A stretch of 64,000 bases of DNA from Sedimentimonas flavescens (GTDB taxonomy: Bacteria; Pseudomonadota; Alphaproteobacteria; Rhodobacterales; Rhodobacteraceae). Numbering within the stretch: position 1 is the stretch's first letter; every line of letters begins with the position of its first letter. The stretch spans positions 1 through 64,000 of the forward strand of contig NZ_JAHVAI010000006.1 of the NCBI RefSeq assembly GCF_019264375.1, written 5' to 3'. Shown here piece by piece: positions 26,669 through 34,773 of the stretch. The position numbers were made by a program, and so were the translations under genes. The notes beneath the pieces are model-generated. The model was not told where the DNA came from, ran no database searches, and saw only the letters and a program-made list of their open reading frames with translations.

Positions 26669-27493
26669 CTAGAGCCCGAACCGCGCCCAAAGCGCGCGCT
26701 CCTCTGCGGCCTCGATCATGGCGCTGGCGGCATCGGCTCCGAACCCCGCACCGAAACGGCGCAGGAAGGACTGACGCGGGCCGTAGGGGATGAAGCGCAC
26801 CTTATCGCCGTAAAGCTGCTTGAGCTTGGGAACCGCATGGGCCAGGCCATCGACCAGCCCCACCTCGATCGCCTGCCGCCCGGTCCAGATCTCGCCAGTG
26901 AACAGGTCAGCGCCCTCTTTCAACCGCCCGATCCGGCGCGCGCTGACATGATCCTTGAAGCTGACATGCATATCCTCAAGCAGTCTGTTGAGGCGTTCCA
27001 CATCCTCGGGTTTTTCCGGGCGGAACGGATCGAGGAAGCTTTTCGAGCCGCCAGCCGTATGCACTCGCCGCTCGATCCCGTGGCGGGCGATCAGCCCGTC
27101 CAGCCCGAAGCCCGCCGAGATCACGCCGATCGAGCCCACGACCGAGGTCGCATCGGCCCAGATGTCATCGGCCGCGCAGGCCAGCCAGTAGCCGCCCGAA
27201 GCCGCAACATCCTCGACAAAGGCATGGACGGGCAGCCTGGTTTCCTCGGCCAGCCGCCGGATGCGCCCCGCGATCAGCGAGGATTGCACCGGCGAGCCGC
27301 CGGGCGAGTTCACCAAGAGCGCGACGGCCGTCGGTTTGCCCCTTCGAAAGGCGCGCTCCAACAGCGGGGCGAGCGCGGCATCGGAGAGGCCCTGCGCCCC
27401 GGGCCGGGTGACGCCAATGGCGCCTTGCAGCCGCACGAGGGCCACGCGCGGGGGCCGGTTCGGCCCAAAGGGGAAGAAGCGTTTGAGATCCAT
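26669..27493 (-). CDS. S49 family peptidase (SppA-like)
   Basis: The 274-residue protein belongs to the ClpP-fold S49 serine peptidases, which degrade signal peptides or membrane-associated peptides. The nucleophile is Ser99 in VAASGGYWLA, and Lys151 in GGSKSFLDPF is the likely general base, a Ser-Lys spacing of 52 as in Bacillus SppA. SPGGSP (63-68) forms part of the oxyanion region. There is no clear signal peptide, so it may be cytosolic or peripherally attached, similar to short SohB-like forms. It heads a unit with the zinc-ribbon, antiporter and FolM-like genes. Confidence 0.9.
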   Translation of the reverse strand: MDLKRFFPFGPNRPPRVALVRLQGAIGVTRPGAQGLSDAALAPLLERAFRRGKPTAVALLVNSPGGSPVQSSLIAGRIRRLAEETRLPVHAFVEDVAASGGYWLACAADDIWADATSVVGSIGVISAGFGLDGLIARHGIERRVHTAGGSKSFLDPFRPEKPEDVERLNRLLEDMHVSFKDHVSARRIGRLKEGADLFTGEIWTGRQAIEVGLVDGLAHAVPKLKQLYGDKVRFIPYGPRQSFLRRFGAGFGADAASAMIEAAEERALWARFGL

Positions 27494-27600
27494 GCGACCG
27501 ATGTAGGGGTCGGGAACAGGGGGAACAAGCGCCCCGGACGGGATTTGGGAAAAATACGCCCCCTCTGGCGCGGCGGCGCGCGCTTGGATAGCGTGAAGGC

Positions 27601-28470
27601 ATGATCGACAAGCTCGAGATGTTCATGATCCTCGCGCGCGAGGGCCATTTCGGCCGCGCGGCCGAGGCCTATGGCGTGACGCAGCCCACGCTCAGCTCGG
27701 CCATCCGCGCGCTTGAGGAAAGCCTGGGAGTGCAACTGGTGTGGCGCGGGGCGCGCTATCAAGGCCTGACCCCCGAGGGCCAGCGCGTGCTGGAGCATGC
27801 CCGCCGCATCGTGGGCGAGGCCCGCGCCATGCAAGATGAGATGCGCGAGGCCCGCCACGGCGTCGCCGGCCATCTGCGCATCGGCGTGATCCCCACCGCC
27901 CTACCGCGCATCGCCCGGCTGACCGCCCCGTTCCTGGCGCGCAACCGCTCGGCGCGCGTGACGCTGCTGTCCCGATCGTCAGCCGAGATCCGCGAAGGGA
28001 TCGCCACGCAGGAGTTGGACGCGGGCATCACCTATCTCGACGGCGCGGGTCTGGGCCGGATGGAAGAGGTTGCGCTCTGGCTGGAAACCTATCGGCTGGT
28101 CGAGCGTGCGCCCGATGACGCCGCTCTGCCCTGGGCCGAGGCCGCCGCGCGGCCCCTGTGCCTTCTGACCCCCGACATGCAAAACCGCCGCCTGATCGAC
28201 GGGCATCTGGCGGCGGCGGGCGCGCAGGCCGCGCCCCGGGTCGAGTCGAACTCCACCATCGCGCTGCTCAGCCACGTCGCCACCGGCGAGTGGTCGGCGA
28301 TCCTGGCCGAGGCGCTGTGCGAGGGCTTTGCCCTGCCGCCCGGTTGCCGCGCCCGCACGCTGATCGCGCCCGAGGCCGCGCATCGCGTGGGCCTCGTGGT
28401 CGAGCACCGCGCGACTTACACGCCAAGCCTGCGCGCCCTGATTGCCGAAGCGCATCGCATCGCGGATTGA
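27601..28470 (+). CDS. LysR-type regulator of the formate dehydrogenase operon
   Basis: The 289-residue protein has an N-terminal winged helix-turn-helix (MFMILAREGHFGRAAEAY, TQPTLSSAIRALEESLG) and a LysR effector-binding domain. It lies 90 bases upstream of fdsG in the same direction. The palindrome TGATAG-N7-CTATCA overlaps its stop codon and is placed for activation of the fds promoter, so I infer that it regulates fdsGBA-fdhD-fdsD, possibly in response to formate. The corresponding LysR gene is also next to fds in other bacteria. Confidence 0.9.
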   Translation: MIDKLEMFMILAREGHFGRAAEAYGVTQPTLSSAIRALEESLGVQLVWRGARYQGLTPEGQRVLEHARRIVGEARAMQDEMREARHGVAGHLRIGVIPTALPRIARLTAPFLARNRSARVTLLSRSSAEIREGIATQELDAGITYLDGAGLGRMEEVALWLETYRLVERAPDDAALPWAEAAARPLCLLTPDMQNRRLIDGHLAAAGAQAAPRVESNSTIALLSHVATGEWSAILAEALCEGFALPPGCRARTLIAPEAAHRVGLVVEHRATYTPSLRALIAEAHRIAD

Positions 28471-28486
28471 TAGGTTTTTTCTATCA
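28468..28486. promoter_or_regulatory. Palindromic LysR-type operator upstream of fdsG
   Basis: TGATAG (28468-28473) and CTATCA (28481-28486) are perfect inverted half-sites separated by seven bases. The core ATAG-N7-CTAT matches the T-N11-A pattern of LysR recognition sites and is the same arrangement used by OxyR-like regulators. Its centre is about 60 bases before the transcription start predicted from the promoter at 28505-28533, the classical position of a LysR recognition site. Confidence 0.6.
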
Positions 28487-28504
28487 CTTAACGGGGCATA
28501 CGAA

Positions 28505-28533
28505 TTGCCGACCCTATCGACCCACGCTACCTA
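28505..28533 (+). promoter_or_regulatory. Predicted fds operon promoter
   Basis: TTGCCG (28505-28510) and TACCTA (28528-28533) are separated by exactly 17 bases and lie about 30 bases before the fdsG ATG. Both hexamers deviate from consensus, which fits a promoter needing the LysR activator. An excellent ribosome binding site (GGAGGAGA) follows at 28550-28557. Confidence 0.45.
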
Positions 28534-28560
28534 AGGCTCAGCCAACCCCGGAGGAGAGCC

Positions 28561-29013
28561 ATGTTCGACAGCGCGCGCCTAGCGCAGATCCTGCACGCCC
28601 ATGAAGGGGTCGAAGGTCCGCTCCTGCCGATCCTGCACGATATTCAGGAAAGCTTCGGCCATATCCCCGAGGCCGCGCTGGAGCCGATCGCCGAGGCCCT
28701 GCGCCTGAGCCGCGCCGAGGTGGTGGGCGTCGTCGGCTTCTACCACGATTTCCGCAAGACCCCGGCAGGCGCGCATGTCATCAAGCTTTGCCGGGCCGAG
28801 GCCTGCCAGTCGATGGGAGGCGCCGCGCTGCAAGCCCGGCTTGAGGCCGCGCTTGGCCAGAAGATGGGCGAGACGAAGAACGGCGTGACGCTGGAGGCGG
28901 TCTATTGTCTGGGCCTGTGCGCCTGCGCACCTGCGGCCATGGTCGATGACCGGCTGGTCGGACGGCTCGATGCCGGGCGGGTGGATACCATCGCCCAGGA
29001 GGTGCGCGCATGA
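28561..29013 (+). CDS. fdsG: NAD-dependent formate dehydrogenase gamma subunit FdsG
   Basis: FdsG is a NuoE/HoxE-like 2Fe-2S protein of the soluble, molybdenum-containing, NAD-reducing formate dehydrogenase. The 150 residues contain the cluster ligands in CRAEACQSMGG and YCLGLCACAP (four Cys in the C-x4-C and C-x3-C arrangement). It starts the fdsGBA-fdhD-fdsD operon; its end overlaps fdsB by four bases. Confidence 0.95.
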   Translation: MFDSARLAQILHAHEGVEGPLLPILHDIQESFGHIPEAALEPIAEALRLSRAEVVGVVGFYHDFRKTPAGAHVIKLCRAEACQSMGGAALQARLEAALGQKMGETKNGVTLEAVYCLGLCACAPAAMVDDRLVGRLDAGRVDTIAQEVRA

Positions 29014-30536
29014 AGGTCTGGGTCCCCGCCGATGCCGCCGCCCGCGCCTGTGGCGCCGATGAGGTCGCCTCCGCCATCACCGCCGCCGCCAAACAGCGCG
29101 GCGTCACGGTCGAGCTGATCCGCAACGGCACGCGCGGCATGGTCTGGCTTGAACCGCTGGTCGAGGTCGAAACGCCAGAAGGCCGCCGCGCCTTCGGCCC
29201 GATGACCCCCGAGGATGTGACCGCCCTGTTCGACGCTCCCGACAGCCACCCCAAGGCGCAGGGCCTGACCGAGGAAATCCCCTTCTTCAAACGCCAGACC
29301 CGCCTGACATTCGCACGCTGCGGCCGGATCGACCCGCTTTCGCTGATGGATTACGAGGCCGAAGGCGGCCTTGCCGGTCTGCGCGCGGCCCTCGCCCGCC
29401 CCCCCGCTGAGATCGTCGAGGAGATCGTGGCCTCGGGCCTGCGCGGTCGCGGCGGCGCGGGCTTTCCCACCGGCATCAAGTGGCGCACCGTTCTGGGCGC
29501 CAAGGCCGCGCAGAAATACATCGTTTGCAATGCCGATGAAGGCGACAGCGGGTCATTCGCCGACCGGATGCTGATGGAGGGCGACCCCTTCTGCCTGATC
29601 GAGGGCATGGCCATCGCGGGCCTCGCTACCGGGGCCACGCAGGGCTACGTCTATATCCGCTCGGAATACCCCGACGCGATCCGCGTGATGCGCGCGGCGG
29701 TCGAGGCCGCCACCCGCGCGGGTATTCTTGGCGCTGACGTGATGGGGTCTGGCCGCGCCTTCCGCATGGAGATCCGCGTCGGCGCGGGCGCCTATGTCTG
29801 CGGCGAGGAAACCTCGCTTCTAAACTCGCTCGAAGGCAAACGCGGTGTGGTGCGGGCGAAACCGCCGCTGCCCGCGCTGGAAGGGTTCATGGGCCGCCCG
29901 ACGGTGGTCAACAACGTGCTCAGCCTGGCGGCCGTGCCGTGGATCATGGCGCATGGCGGCGCGGCCTATAACGCCATCGGCATCAACCGCTCGCGCGGGA
30001 CGATCCCCTTGCAGATCGCGGGCAACGTCAAGCATGGCGGGCTGTTCGAGACGGGCTTTGGCATCACCTTGGGCGAGATCGTGACCGAGATCGCGGGCGG
30101 CACCGCGTCTGGCCGACCGATCAAGGCGGTGCAGGTGGGTGGGCCCTTGGGCGCCTATCACCCGGTGTCGGAGTTCGACCTGCCCTTCTGCTATGAGGAA
30201 TTCGCGGGCCAGGGTGGGCTTGTCGGCCACGCCGGCATGATCATCCATGACGAGGGTGCCGACATGCTGGCGCTTGCGCGCTTCGCCATGGAGTTCTGCG
30301 CCATCGAGAGCTGCGGCAAATGTACCCCCTGCCGGATCGGCGCGGTGCGCGGGGTCGAAACGCTCGACCGTGTCGCGGCGGGCGACCCGACCGCGCTGCC
30401 GCTGATCGAGGACCTGTGCAACACGATGCAGCTTGGCTCGCTCTGCGCGCTTGGCGGCTTTACCCCCTACCCGGTTCTGTCGGCGATCCGGCATTTCCCC
30501 GAAGAATTCACCCCCATGCGGGAGGCTGCGGAATGA
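29010..30536 (+). CDS. fdsB: NAD-dependent formate dehydrogenase beta subunit FdsB
   Basis: FdsB binds FMN, a 4Fe-4S cluster and NAD and is the diaphorase part of the enzyme. The 508-residue protein has an N-terminal thioredoxin-like region (about 1-80), then the NuoF-like core with LRGRGGAGFPTG and CNADEGDSGSF (NAD/FMN binding) and the cluster ligands SCGKCTPCRIG plus the later Cys in DLCNTMQLGSLC. Its TGA overlaps the fdsA ATG (ATGA). Confidence 0.96.
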   Translation: MKVWVPADAAARACGADEVASAITAAAKQRGVTVELIRNGTRGMVWLEPLVEVETPEGRRAFGPMTPEDVTALFDAPDSHPKAQGLTEEIPFFKRQTRLTFARCGRIDPLSLMDYEAEGGLAGLRAALARPPAEIVEEIVASGLRGRGGAGFPTGIKWRTVLGAKAAQKYIVCNADEGDSGSFADRMLMEGDPFCLIEGMAIAGLATGATQGYVYIRSEYPDAIRVMRAAVEAATRAGILGADVMGSGRAFRMEIRVGAGAYVCGEETSLLNSLEGKRGVVRAKPPLPALEGFMGRPTVVNNVLSLAAVPWIMAHGGAAYNAIGINRSRGTIPLQIAGNVKHGGLFETGFGITLGEIVTEIAGGTASGRPIKAVQVGGPLGAYHPVSEFDLPFCYEEFAGQGGLVGHAGMIIHDEGADMLALARFAMEFCAIESCGKCTPCRIGAVRGVETLDRVAAGDPTALPLIEDLCNTMQLGSLCALGGFTPYPVLSAIRHFPEEFTPMREAAE

Positions 30537-33409
30537 AGGACTTCATCATCCCCGACGCGAACTGGTCGAAGGACATGGGCACGCCTGCACGCAGGGGCGC
30601 ACCGGTGCATCTGACCATCGACGGCATGGCGATCACGGTGCCCGCAGGCACCTCGGTCATGCGCGCGGCGGCCGAGGCCGGGATCACCATCCCCAAGCTT
30701 TGCGCCACCGACAGCCTTGAACCCATCGGCTCGTGCCGGTTGTGCATGGTCGAGATCGAGGGGATGCGCGGCACGCCCGCCTCCTGCACCACGCCGGTGA
30801 CCGAGGGCATGCAGGTCCGCACCCAGACCGAACAGTTGGCCACTCTGCGCCGCGGCGTGATGGAGCTTTACATCTCGGACCACCCGCTTGATTGCCTGAC
30901 CTGCGCGGCCAATGGCGATTGCGAGTTGCAGGACATGGCCGGTGCCGTCGGCCTGCGCGAGGTGCGCTATACCCCCGGCGAGAACCATTTCGAGGCCCGC
31001 CAGAATGGCGAGGCAAACCCCTGCTACATCCCCAAGGATGTCTCGAATCCCTATTTCAGCTATGACCCGGCCAAATGCATCGTCTGCATGCGCTGCGTGC
31101 GGGCCTGCGAAGAGGTGCAGGGCACCTTCGCGCTGACCATCGAGGGGCGCGGCTTCGACGCCCGCATCGCCACCGGGGCAAGCGATTTCCTCAGCTCGGA
31201 TTGCGTCAGCTGCGGCGCCTGCGTGCAGGCCTGCCCGACCGCGACGCTGGTCGAGAAATCGGTCGAGGAGATCGGCACGCCCGAACGCTCGATCGTCACC
31301 ACCTGCGCCTATTGCGGCGTGGGCTGCAGCTTCGAGGCACAGATGCGCGGCGATACGCTGGTGCGCATGGTGCCCTGGAAGGGCGGCGAGGCGAACCGCG
31401 GCCATTCCTGCGTCAAAGGCCGCTTTGCCTGGGGCTATGCTACCCACAAGGACCGCATTCTGAACCCGATGATCCGCGACAGCATCGACCAGCCCTGGCG
31501 CGAGGTCGGCTGGCAAGAGGCGCTCGACTTCGCCGCCGGGCGGCTCAAGGCCATTCAGGCCAAGCATGGCAAAGATTCGGTCGGCGTCATCACCTCGTCG
31601 CGCTGCACCAACGAAGAGACCTTCCTGGTGCAAAAGCTCGCGCGCGCAGTCTTTGGCACGAACAATACCGATACCTGTGCGCGGGTCTGCCACTCGCCCA
31701 CCGGCTACGGGCTGAAGCAGACCTTCGGCACCTCGGCCGGCACGCAGAATTTCGACTCGGTCGAGCAGACCGATCTGGCACTGGTGATCGGCGCGAACCC
31801 GACCGACGGCCACCCTGTCTTTGCCTCGCGGCTGCGCAAGCGGCTACGGGCGGGTGCGAAACTGATCGTTGTCGATCCGCGCCGGATCGACCTGCTGGAA
31901 ACCCCGCATATGGGCGACGGCTGGCACCTGCCGCTGCGCCCCGGCACCAACGTCGCCGTGCTGACCGCGATGGCCCATGTCATCGTGACCGAAGGGCTGA
32001 CCGACGACACCTTCATCGCCGAGCGCTGCGATCTGGACGAATGGGCCGACTATTCCGAGTTCGTGCGCAGCCCCGACTATGCCCCCGAAGCCGTCGAGGC
32101 CCTGACCGGCGTATCGGCCGCCACGATCCGCGAGGCTGCCCGCGCCTATGCCGCCGCCCCCAATGCCGCGATCTACTACGGGCTTGGCGTGACAGAACAT
32201 TCGCAGGGCTCGACCACCGTTATCGCCATTGCCAACCTTGCCATGATGACCGGCAATATCGGGCGAGAGGGCGTGGGCGTAAACCCGCTGCGCGGCCAGA
32301 ACAACGTGCAGGGCTCCTGCGATATGGGCTCGTTCCCGCATGAGCTGCCGGGCTATCGCCATGTCTCGGACGATACCGCCCGCGCGATCTTCGAAAAGGC
32401 CTGGGGCGTGACCCTCGACCCCGAGCCGGGCCTGCGCATCCCCAACATGCTCGACGCTGCGGTGTCGGGCGCGTTCAAGGGCATCTACATCCAGGGCGAG
32501 GACATCCTGCAATCCGACCCCGACACGCGCCACGTCTCGGCCGGTCTGGCGGCGATGGATTGCGTCATCGTGCATGACCTCTTCCTGAATGAGACGGCGA
32601 ATTACGCGCATGTCTTCCTGCCCGGCTCGACCTTCCTCGAGAAGGACGGCACCTTCACCAATGCCGAGCGCCGCATCAACATGGTGCGCCGTGTGATGGC
32701 GCCCAAGAACGGCTATGCCGACTGGGAAGTGACCCAGATGCTGGCCAATGCCATGGGCGCGGACTGGCACTACACGCACCCAAGCGAGGTGATGGTTGAG
32801 ATCGCCGCGACGACGCCGGGCTTTGCCAATGTGACCTACGAGATGCTGGACGCGCGCGGCTCGGTCCAGTGGCCCTGCAACGATGCGGCGCCCGAGGGCT
32901 CGCCCATCATGCATGTCGATGGTTTCGTGCGCGGCAAGGGGCGCTTCATTCGTACGGCCTACGTGCCGACCGACGAGCGCACCGGCCCGCGCTTCCCGCT
33001 CTTGCTGACCACCGGGCGAACCCTGTCGCAATATAACGTGGGCGCGCAGACCCGGCGCACCGCGAACAGCGTCTGGCACGAGGAAGACCGGCTCGAGATC
33101 CACCCGCATGACGCCGAGGTGCGCGGCATCAAGGAAGACGACTGGGTGCGGCTGGCCTCGCGCGCGGGCGAGACCACGCTGCGCGCGACGATCACCGATC
33201 GCGTCTCGCCCGGCGTCGTCTACACCACCTTCCACCACCCGAACACGCAGGCCAATGTGGTCACCACCGACAATTCGGACTGGGCGACGAACTGCCCCGA
33301 ATACAAGGTGACCGCCGTGCAGGTGGGGCTGTCGAACGGCCCCTCCGACTGGCAGGAGGATTACGCGGCCCTGTCGGAAGCCTCGCGCCGGATCGAGGCT
33401 GCCGAATGA
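30533..33409 (+). CDS. fdsA: NAD-dependent formate dehydrogenase alpha subunit FdsA
   Basis: FdsA oxidises formate to CO2 at a bis-MGD molybdenum centre. The 958 residues begin with a NuoG-like 2Fe-2S domain (CATDSLEPIGSCRLC), a His/Cys cluster site (HPLDCLTCAANGDC), two 4Fe-4S sets (CIVCMRCVRAC and CVSCGACVQAC), another cluster in CAYCGVGCSFE, then the molybdopterin domains. The catalytic ligand is Cys386 in RVCHSPTG, so this is the cysteine and not the selenocysteine type. Start is fixed by the ATGA overlap with fdsB; the end overlaps fdhD. The cofactor needs mobA and moaD/E, also in this window. Confidence 0.97.
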   Translation: MKDFIIPDANWSKDMGTPARRGAPVHLTIDGMAITVPAGTSVMRAAAEAGITIPKLCATDSLEPIGSCRLCMVEIEGMRGTPASCTTPVTEGMQVRTQTEQLATLRRGVMELYISDHPLDCLTCAANGDCELQDMAGAVGLREVRYTPGENHFEARQNGEANPCYIPKDVSNPYFSYDPAKCIVCMRCVRACEEVQGTFALTIEGRGFDARIATGASDFLSSDCVSCGACVQACPTATLVEKSVEEIGTPERSIVTTCAYCGVGCSFEAQMRGDTLVRMVPWKGGEANRGHSCVKGRFAWGYATHKDRILNPMIRDSIDQPWREVGWQEALDFAAGRLKAIQAKHGKDSVGVITSSRCTNEETFLVQKLARAVFGTNNTDTCARVCHSPTGYGLKQTFGTSAGTQNFDSVEQTDLALVIGANPTDGHPVFASRLRKRLRAGAKLIVVDPRRIDLLETPHMGDGWHLPLRPGTNVAVLTAMAHVIVTEGLTDDTFIAERCDLDEWADYSEFVRSPDYAPEAVEALTGVSAATIREAARAYAAAPNAAIYYGLGVTEHSQGSTTVIAIANLAMMTGNIGREGVGVNPLRGQNNVQGSCDMGSFPHELPGYRHVSDDTARAIFEKAWGVTLDPEPGLRIPNMLDAAVSGAFKGIYIQGEDILQSDPDTRHVSAGLAAMDCVIVHDLFLNETANYAHVFLPGSTFLEKDGTFTNAERRINMVRRVMAPKNGYADWEVTQMLANAMGADWHYTHPSEVMVEIAATTPGFANVTYEMLDARGSVQWPCNDAAPEGSPIMHVDGFVRGKGRFIRTAYVPTDERTGPRFPLLLTTGRTLSQYNVGAQTRRTANSVWHEEDRLEIHPHDAEVRGIKEDDWVRLASRAGETTLRATITDRVSPGVVYTTFHHPNTQANVVTTDNSDWATNCPEYKVTAVQVGLSNGPSDWQEDYAALSEASRRIEAAE

Positions 33410-34206
33410 CCCTGCCGCGCGGAGCCACGCAGATACCACTGGCAGGCGGCGCTTCCGAGGTGCTGGCCGAAGAGGTGCCGGTGGCGCTGGTCTATGACGG
33501 CGTGACGCAGGCGGTGATGATGGCCACGCCTGCGGATCTGGAGGACTTCGTTCTGGGCTTTGCGCTGAGCGAGGGGCTGATCGAAGCACCATCCGAGATT
33601 GTCCGCACCGAGATCGTGCCGCAGCAGCGCGGGATCGAGGCGCGGGCCTGGCTGGCGGCCCCTGCAGGTGCGCGCTTCAAGGAACGGCGTCGCGCAACCA
33701 CCGGGCCGGTCGGCTGCGGGCTATGCGGTATCGACAGTCTCGAACAGGCTTTGCGCCCGCTGCCGCGGGCGCCCCGGGGCGGGGGCGCCGGGCTGGCGTC
33801 CGGCGCCCCCGCCCGTGCCCTCGCCGCCCTGCGCACGGCACAACCGTTGCAGGACGCGACGCACGCGATCCATGCCGCCGGGTTCTGGACTGAGGACGGC
33901 GGGCTTGCGCTGCTGCGCGAGGATGTTGGGCGGCACAATGCGTTGGACAAACTGGCCGGCGCGCTGACACGCGCGGGGATTGCGCCCGCGAATGGGGCGA
34001 TCGCGATGACCTCGCGCATCTCGATCGATCTGGTGCAAAAGGCGGTTACCATCGGCGCGCGGGCGCTGATCGCGCCCTCAGCGCCCACTGCGCTGGCCGT
34101 GGCCGAGGCACGCGCGGCCGGGTTGCACCTGATCGCGCGCGCTCCGAGCACCGAAACCCTGATCGATTACACCGCGCCCGAGCGCACCGAGGAAGACGCC
34201 GCATGA
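33406..34206 (+). CDS. fdhD: Formate dehydrogenase accessory sulfurtransferase FdhD (FdsC)
   Basis: FdhD/FdsC binds the bis-MGD cofactor and transfers sulfur from a cysteine desulfurase to it, which is needed for active formate dehydrogenase. The 266 residues contain the CGLC motif (Cys104, Cys107) and the conserved REDVGRHNALDKL and MTSRISIDLVQKA. Both ends overlap neighbours by four bases. A Gly/Ala/Pro-rich linker at about residues 123-140 is encoded by a perfect 15-base inverted repeat listed separately. Confidence 0.95.
   Translation: MTLPRGATQIPLAGGASEVLAEEVPVALVYDGVTQAVMMATPADLEDFVLGFALSEGLIEAPSEIVRTEIVPQQRGIEARAWLAAPAGARFKERRRATTGPVGCGLCGIDSLEQALRPLPRAPRGGGAGLASGAPARALAALRTAQPLQDATHAIHAAGFWTEDGGLALLREDVGRHNALDKLAGALTRAGIAPANGAIAMTSRISIDLVQKAVTIGARALIAPSAPTALAVAEARAAGLHLIARAPSTETLIDYTAPERTEEDAA
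33777..33814. repeat. Perfect 15-base inverted repeat inside fdhD
   Basis: GGGCGGGGGCGCCGG (33777-33791) and its exact reverse complement (33800-33814) are separated by 8 bases. The stem is entirely G/C, so a very stable hairpin would form in the mRNA or in single-stranded DNA. It falls in the variable linker of FdhD, where insertions are tolerated. It could be a palindromic element or an accident of high GC. Confidence 0.6.
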
Positions 34207-34421
34207 GCACCGACAAGCTGATCCGCATGGCCAACCAGATCGCCACCTTCTTCGAGGTGCAGCCGGGCGACGGGGCTGCGGCCACGGCCGCGCATATCAA
34301 CGATAACTGGTCGCCGCCGATGCGCGCGACGCTTCTGGGAATGATCGCGAACGGCTCGCCCGAATTGCACCCGCTGGTCGTGGCGGGCGCGAAACTGATC
34401 CGCCCCGCACCAAGCCGCTAG
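34203..34421 (+). CDS. fdsD: Formate dehydrogenase delta subunit FdsD
   Basis: This 72-residue protein (start MSTDKLIRMANQIATFF, then AAHINDNWSPPMR) matches the small FdsD subunit found at the end of fdsGBA(C)D operons; it is a peripheral subunit or assembly factor of the complex. Its start overlaps the fdhD stop by four bases. The convergent gene on the other strand ends 15 bases further on, leaving no room for an obvious terminator. Confidence 0.93.
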   Translation: MSTDKLIRMANQIATFFEVQPGDGAAATAAHINDNWSPPMRATLLGMIANGSPELHPLVVAGAKLIRPAPSR

Positions 34422-34436
34422 GCACGGGCCTTCGGG

Positions 34437-34760
34437 TCAGGATTGCAGGCGCTCGACCTGGGCGCGCAGCTCTTCCGCCTCATGGCGCGCGGCGCGCAAG
34501 CCATCCATCGCGGCGCGCAGCTCGGCCTCGGTCTGGGCAAGCTGATTGCTCAGCTCGGCCTCGCGCGCCTCGATATAGGTAACGGCCTGATCGCGAGTTT
34601 CCTCGGCCTCGTGCAGGGCCTGGGCCATCTGCTCCAGCTCGCCCATGTCGGCCTGGGTCACGCGGGTCAGCCGGTGGATCAGCCACGAGGCGAACCAGCC
34701 CAGACAGAAGGCGACGAAGAGGATGATCGCGGTGGCGAAGACGAATTCTGTGCGGTTCAT
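34437..34760 (-). CDS. Small membrane-anchored coiled-coil protein, function unknown
   Basis: The 107-residue protein has one N-terminal hydrophobic helix (about residues 5-28) followed by a continuous heptad-like region from residue 38 to the end, rich in Glu, Ala, Gln and Arg. It would be an inner-membrane coiled coil facing one compartment. It lies 13 bases downstream of the large OmpA-family gene and is probably co-transcribed with it, suggesting a cell-envelope role. No family was recognised. Confidence 0.75.
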   Translation of the reverse strand: MNRTEFVFATAIILFVAFCLGWFASWLIHRLTRVTQADMGELEQMAQALHEAEETRDQAVTYIEAREAELSNQLAQTEAELRAAMDGLRAARHEAEELRAQVERLQS

Positions 34761-34773
34761 GGCGCGGTCATCC

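Noticed and set aside
31670-31700. Selenocysteine at the formate dehydrogenase active site
   Set aside because: The codon at residue 386 is TGC (Cys), so no UGA recoding or SECIS is needed.
31844-33592. A 582-codon frame antisense to fdsA
   Set aside because: fdsA and fdhD are clearly coding; the antisense frame has no ribosome binding site or recognisable motif.
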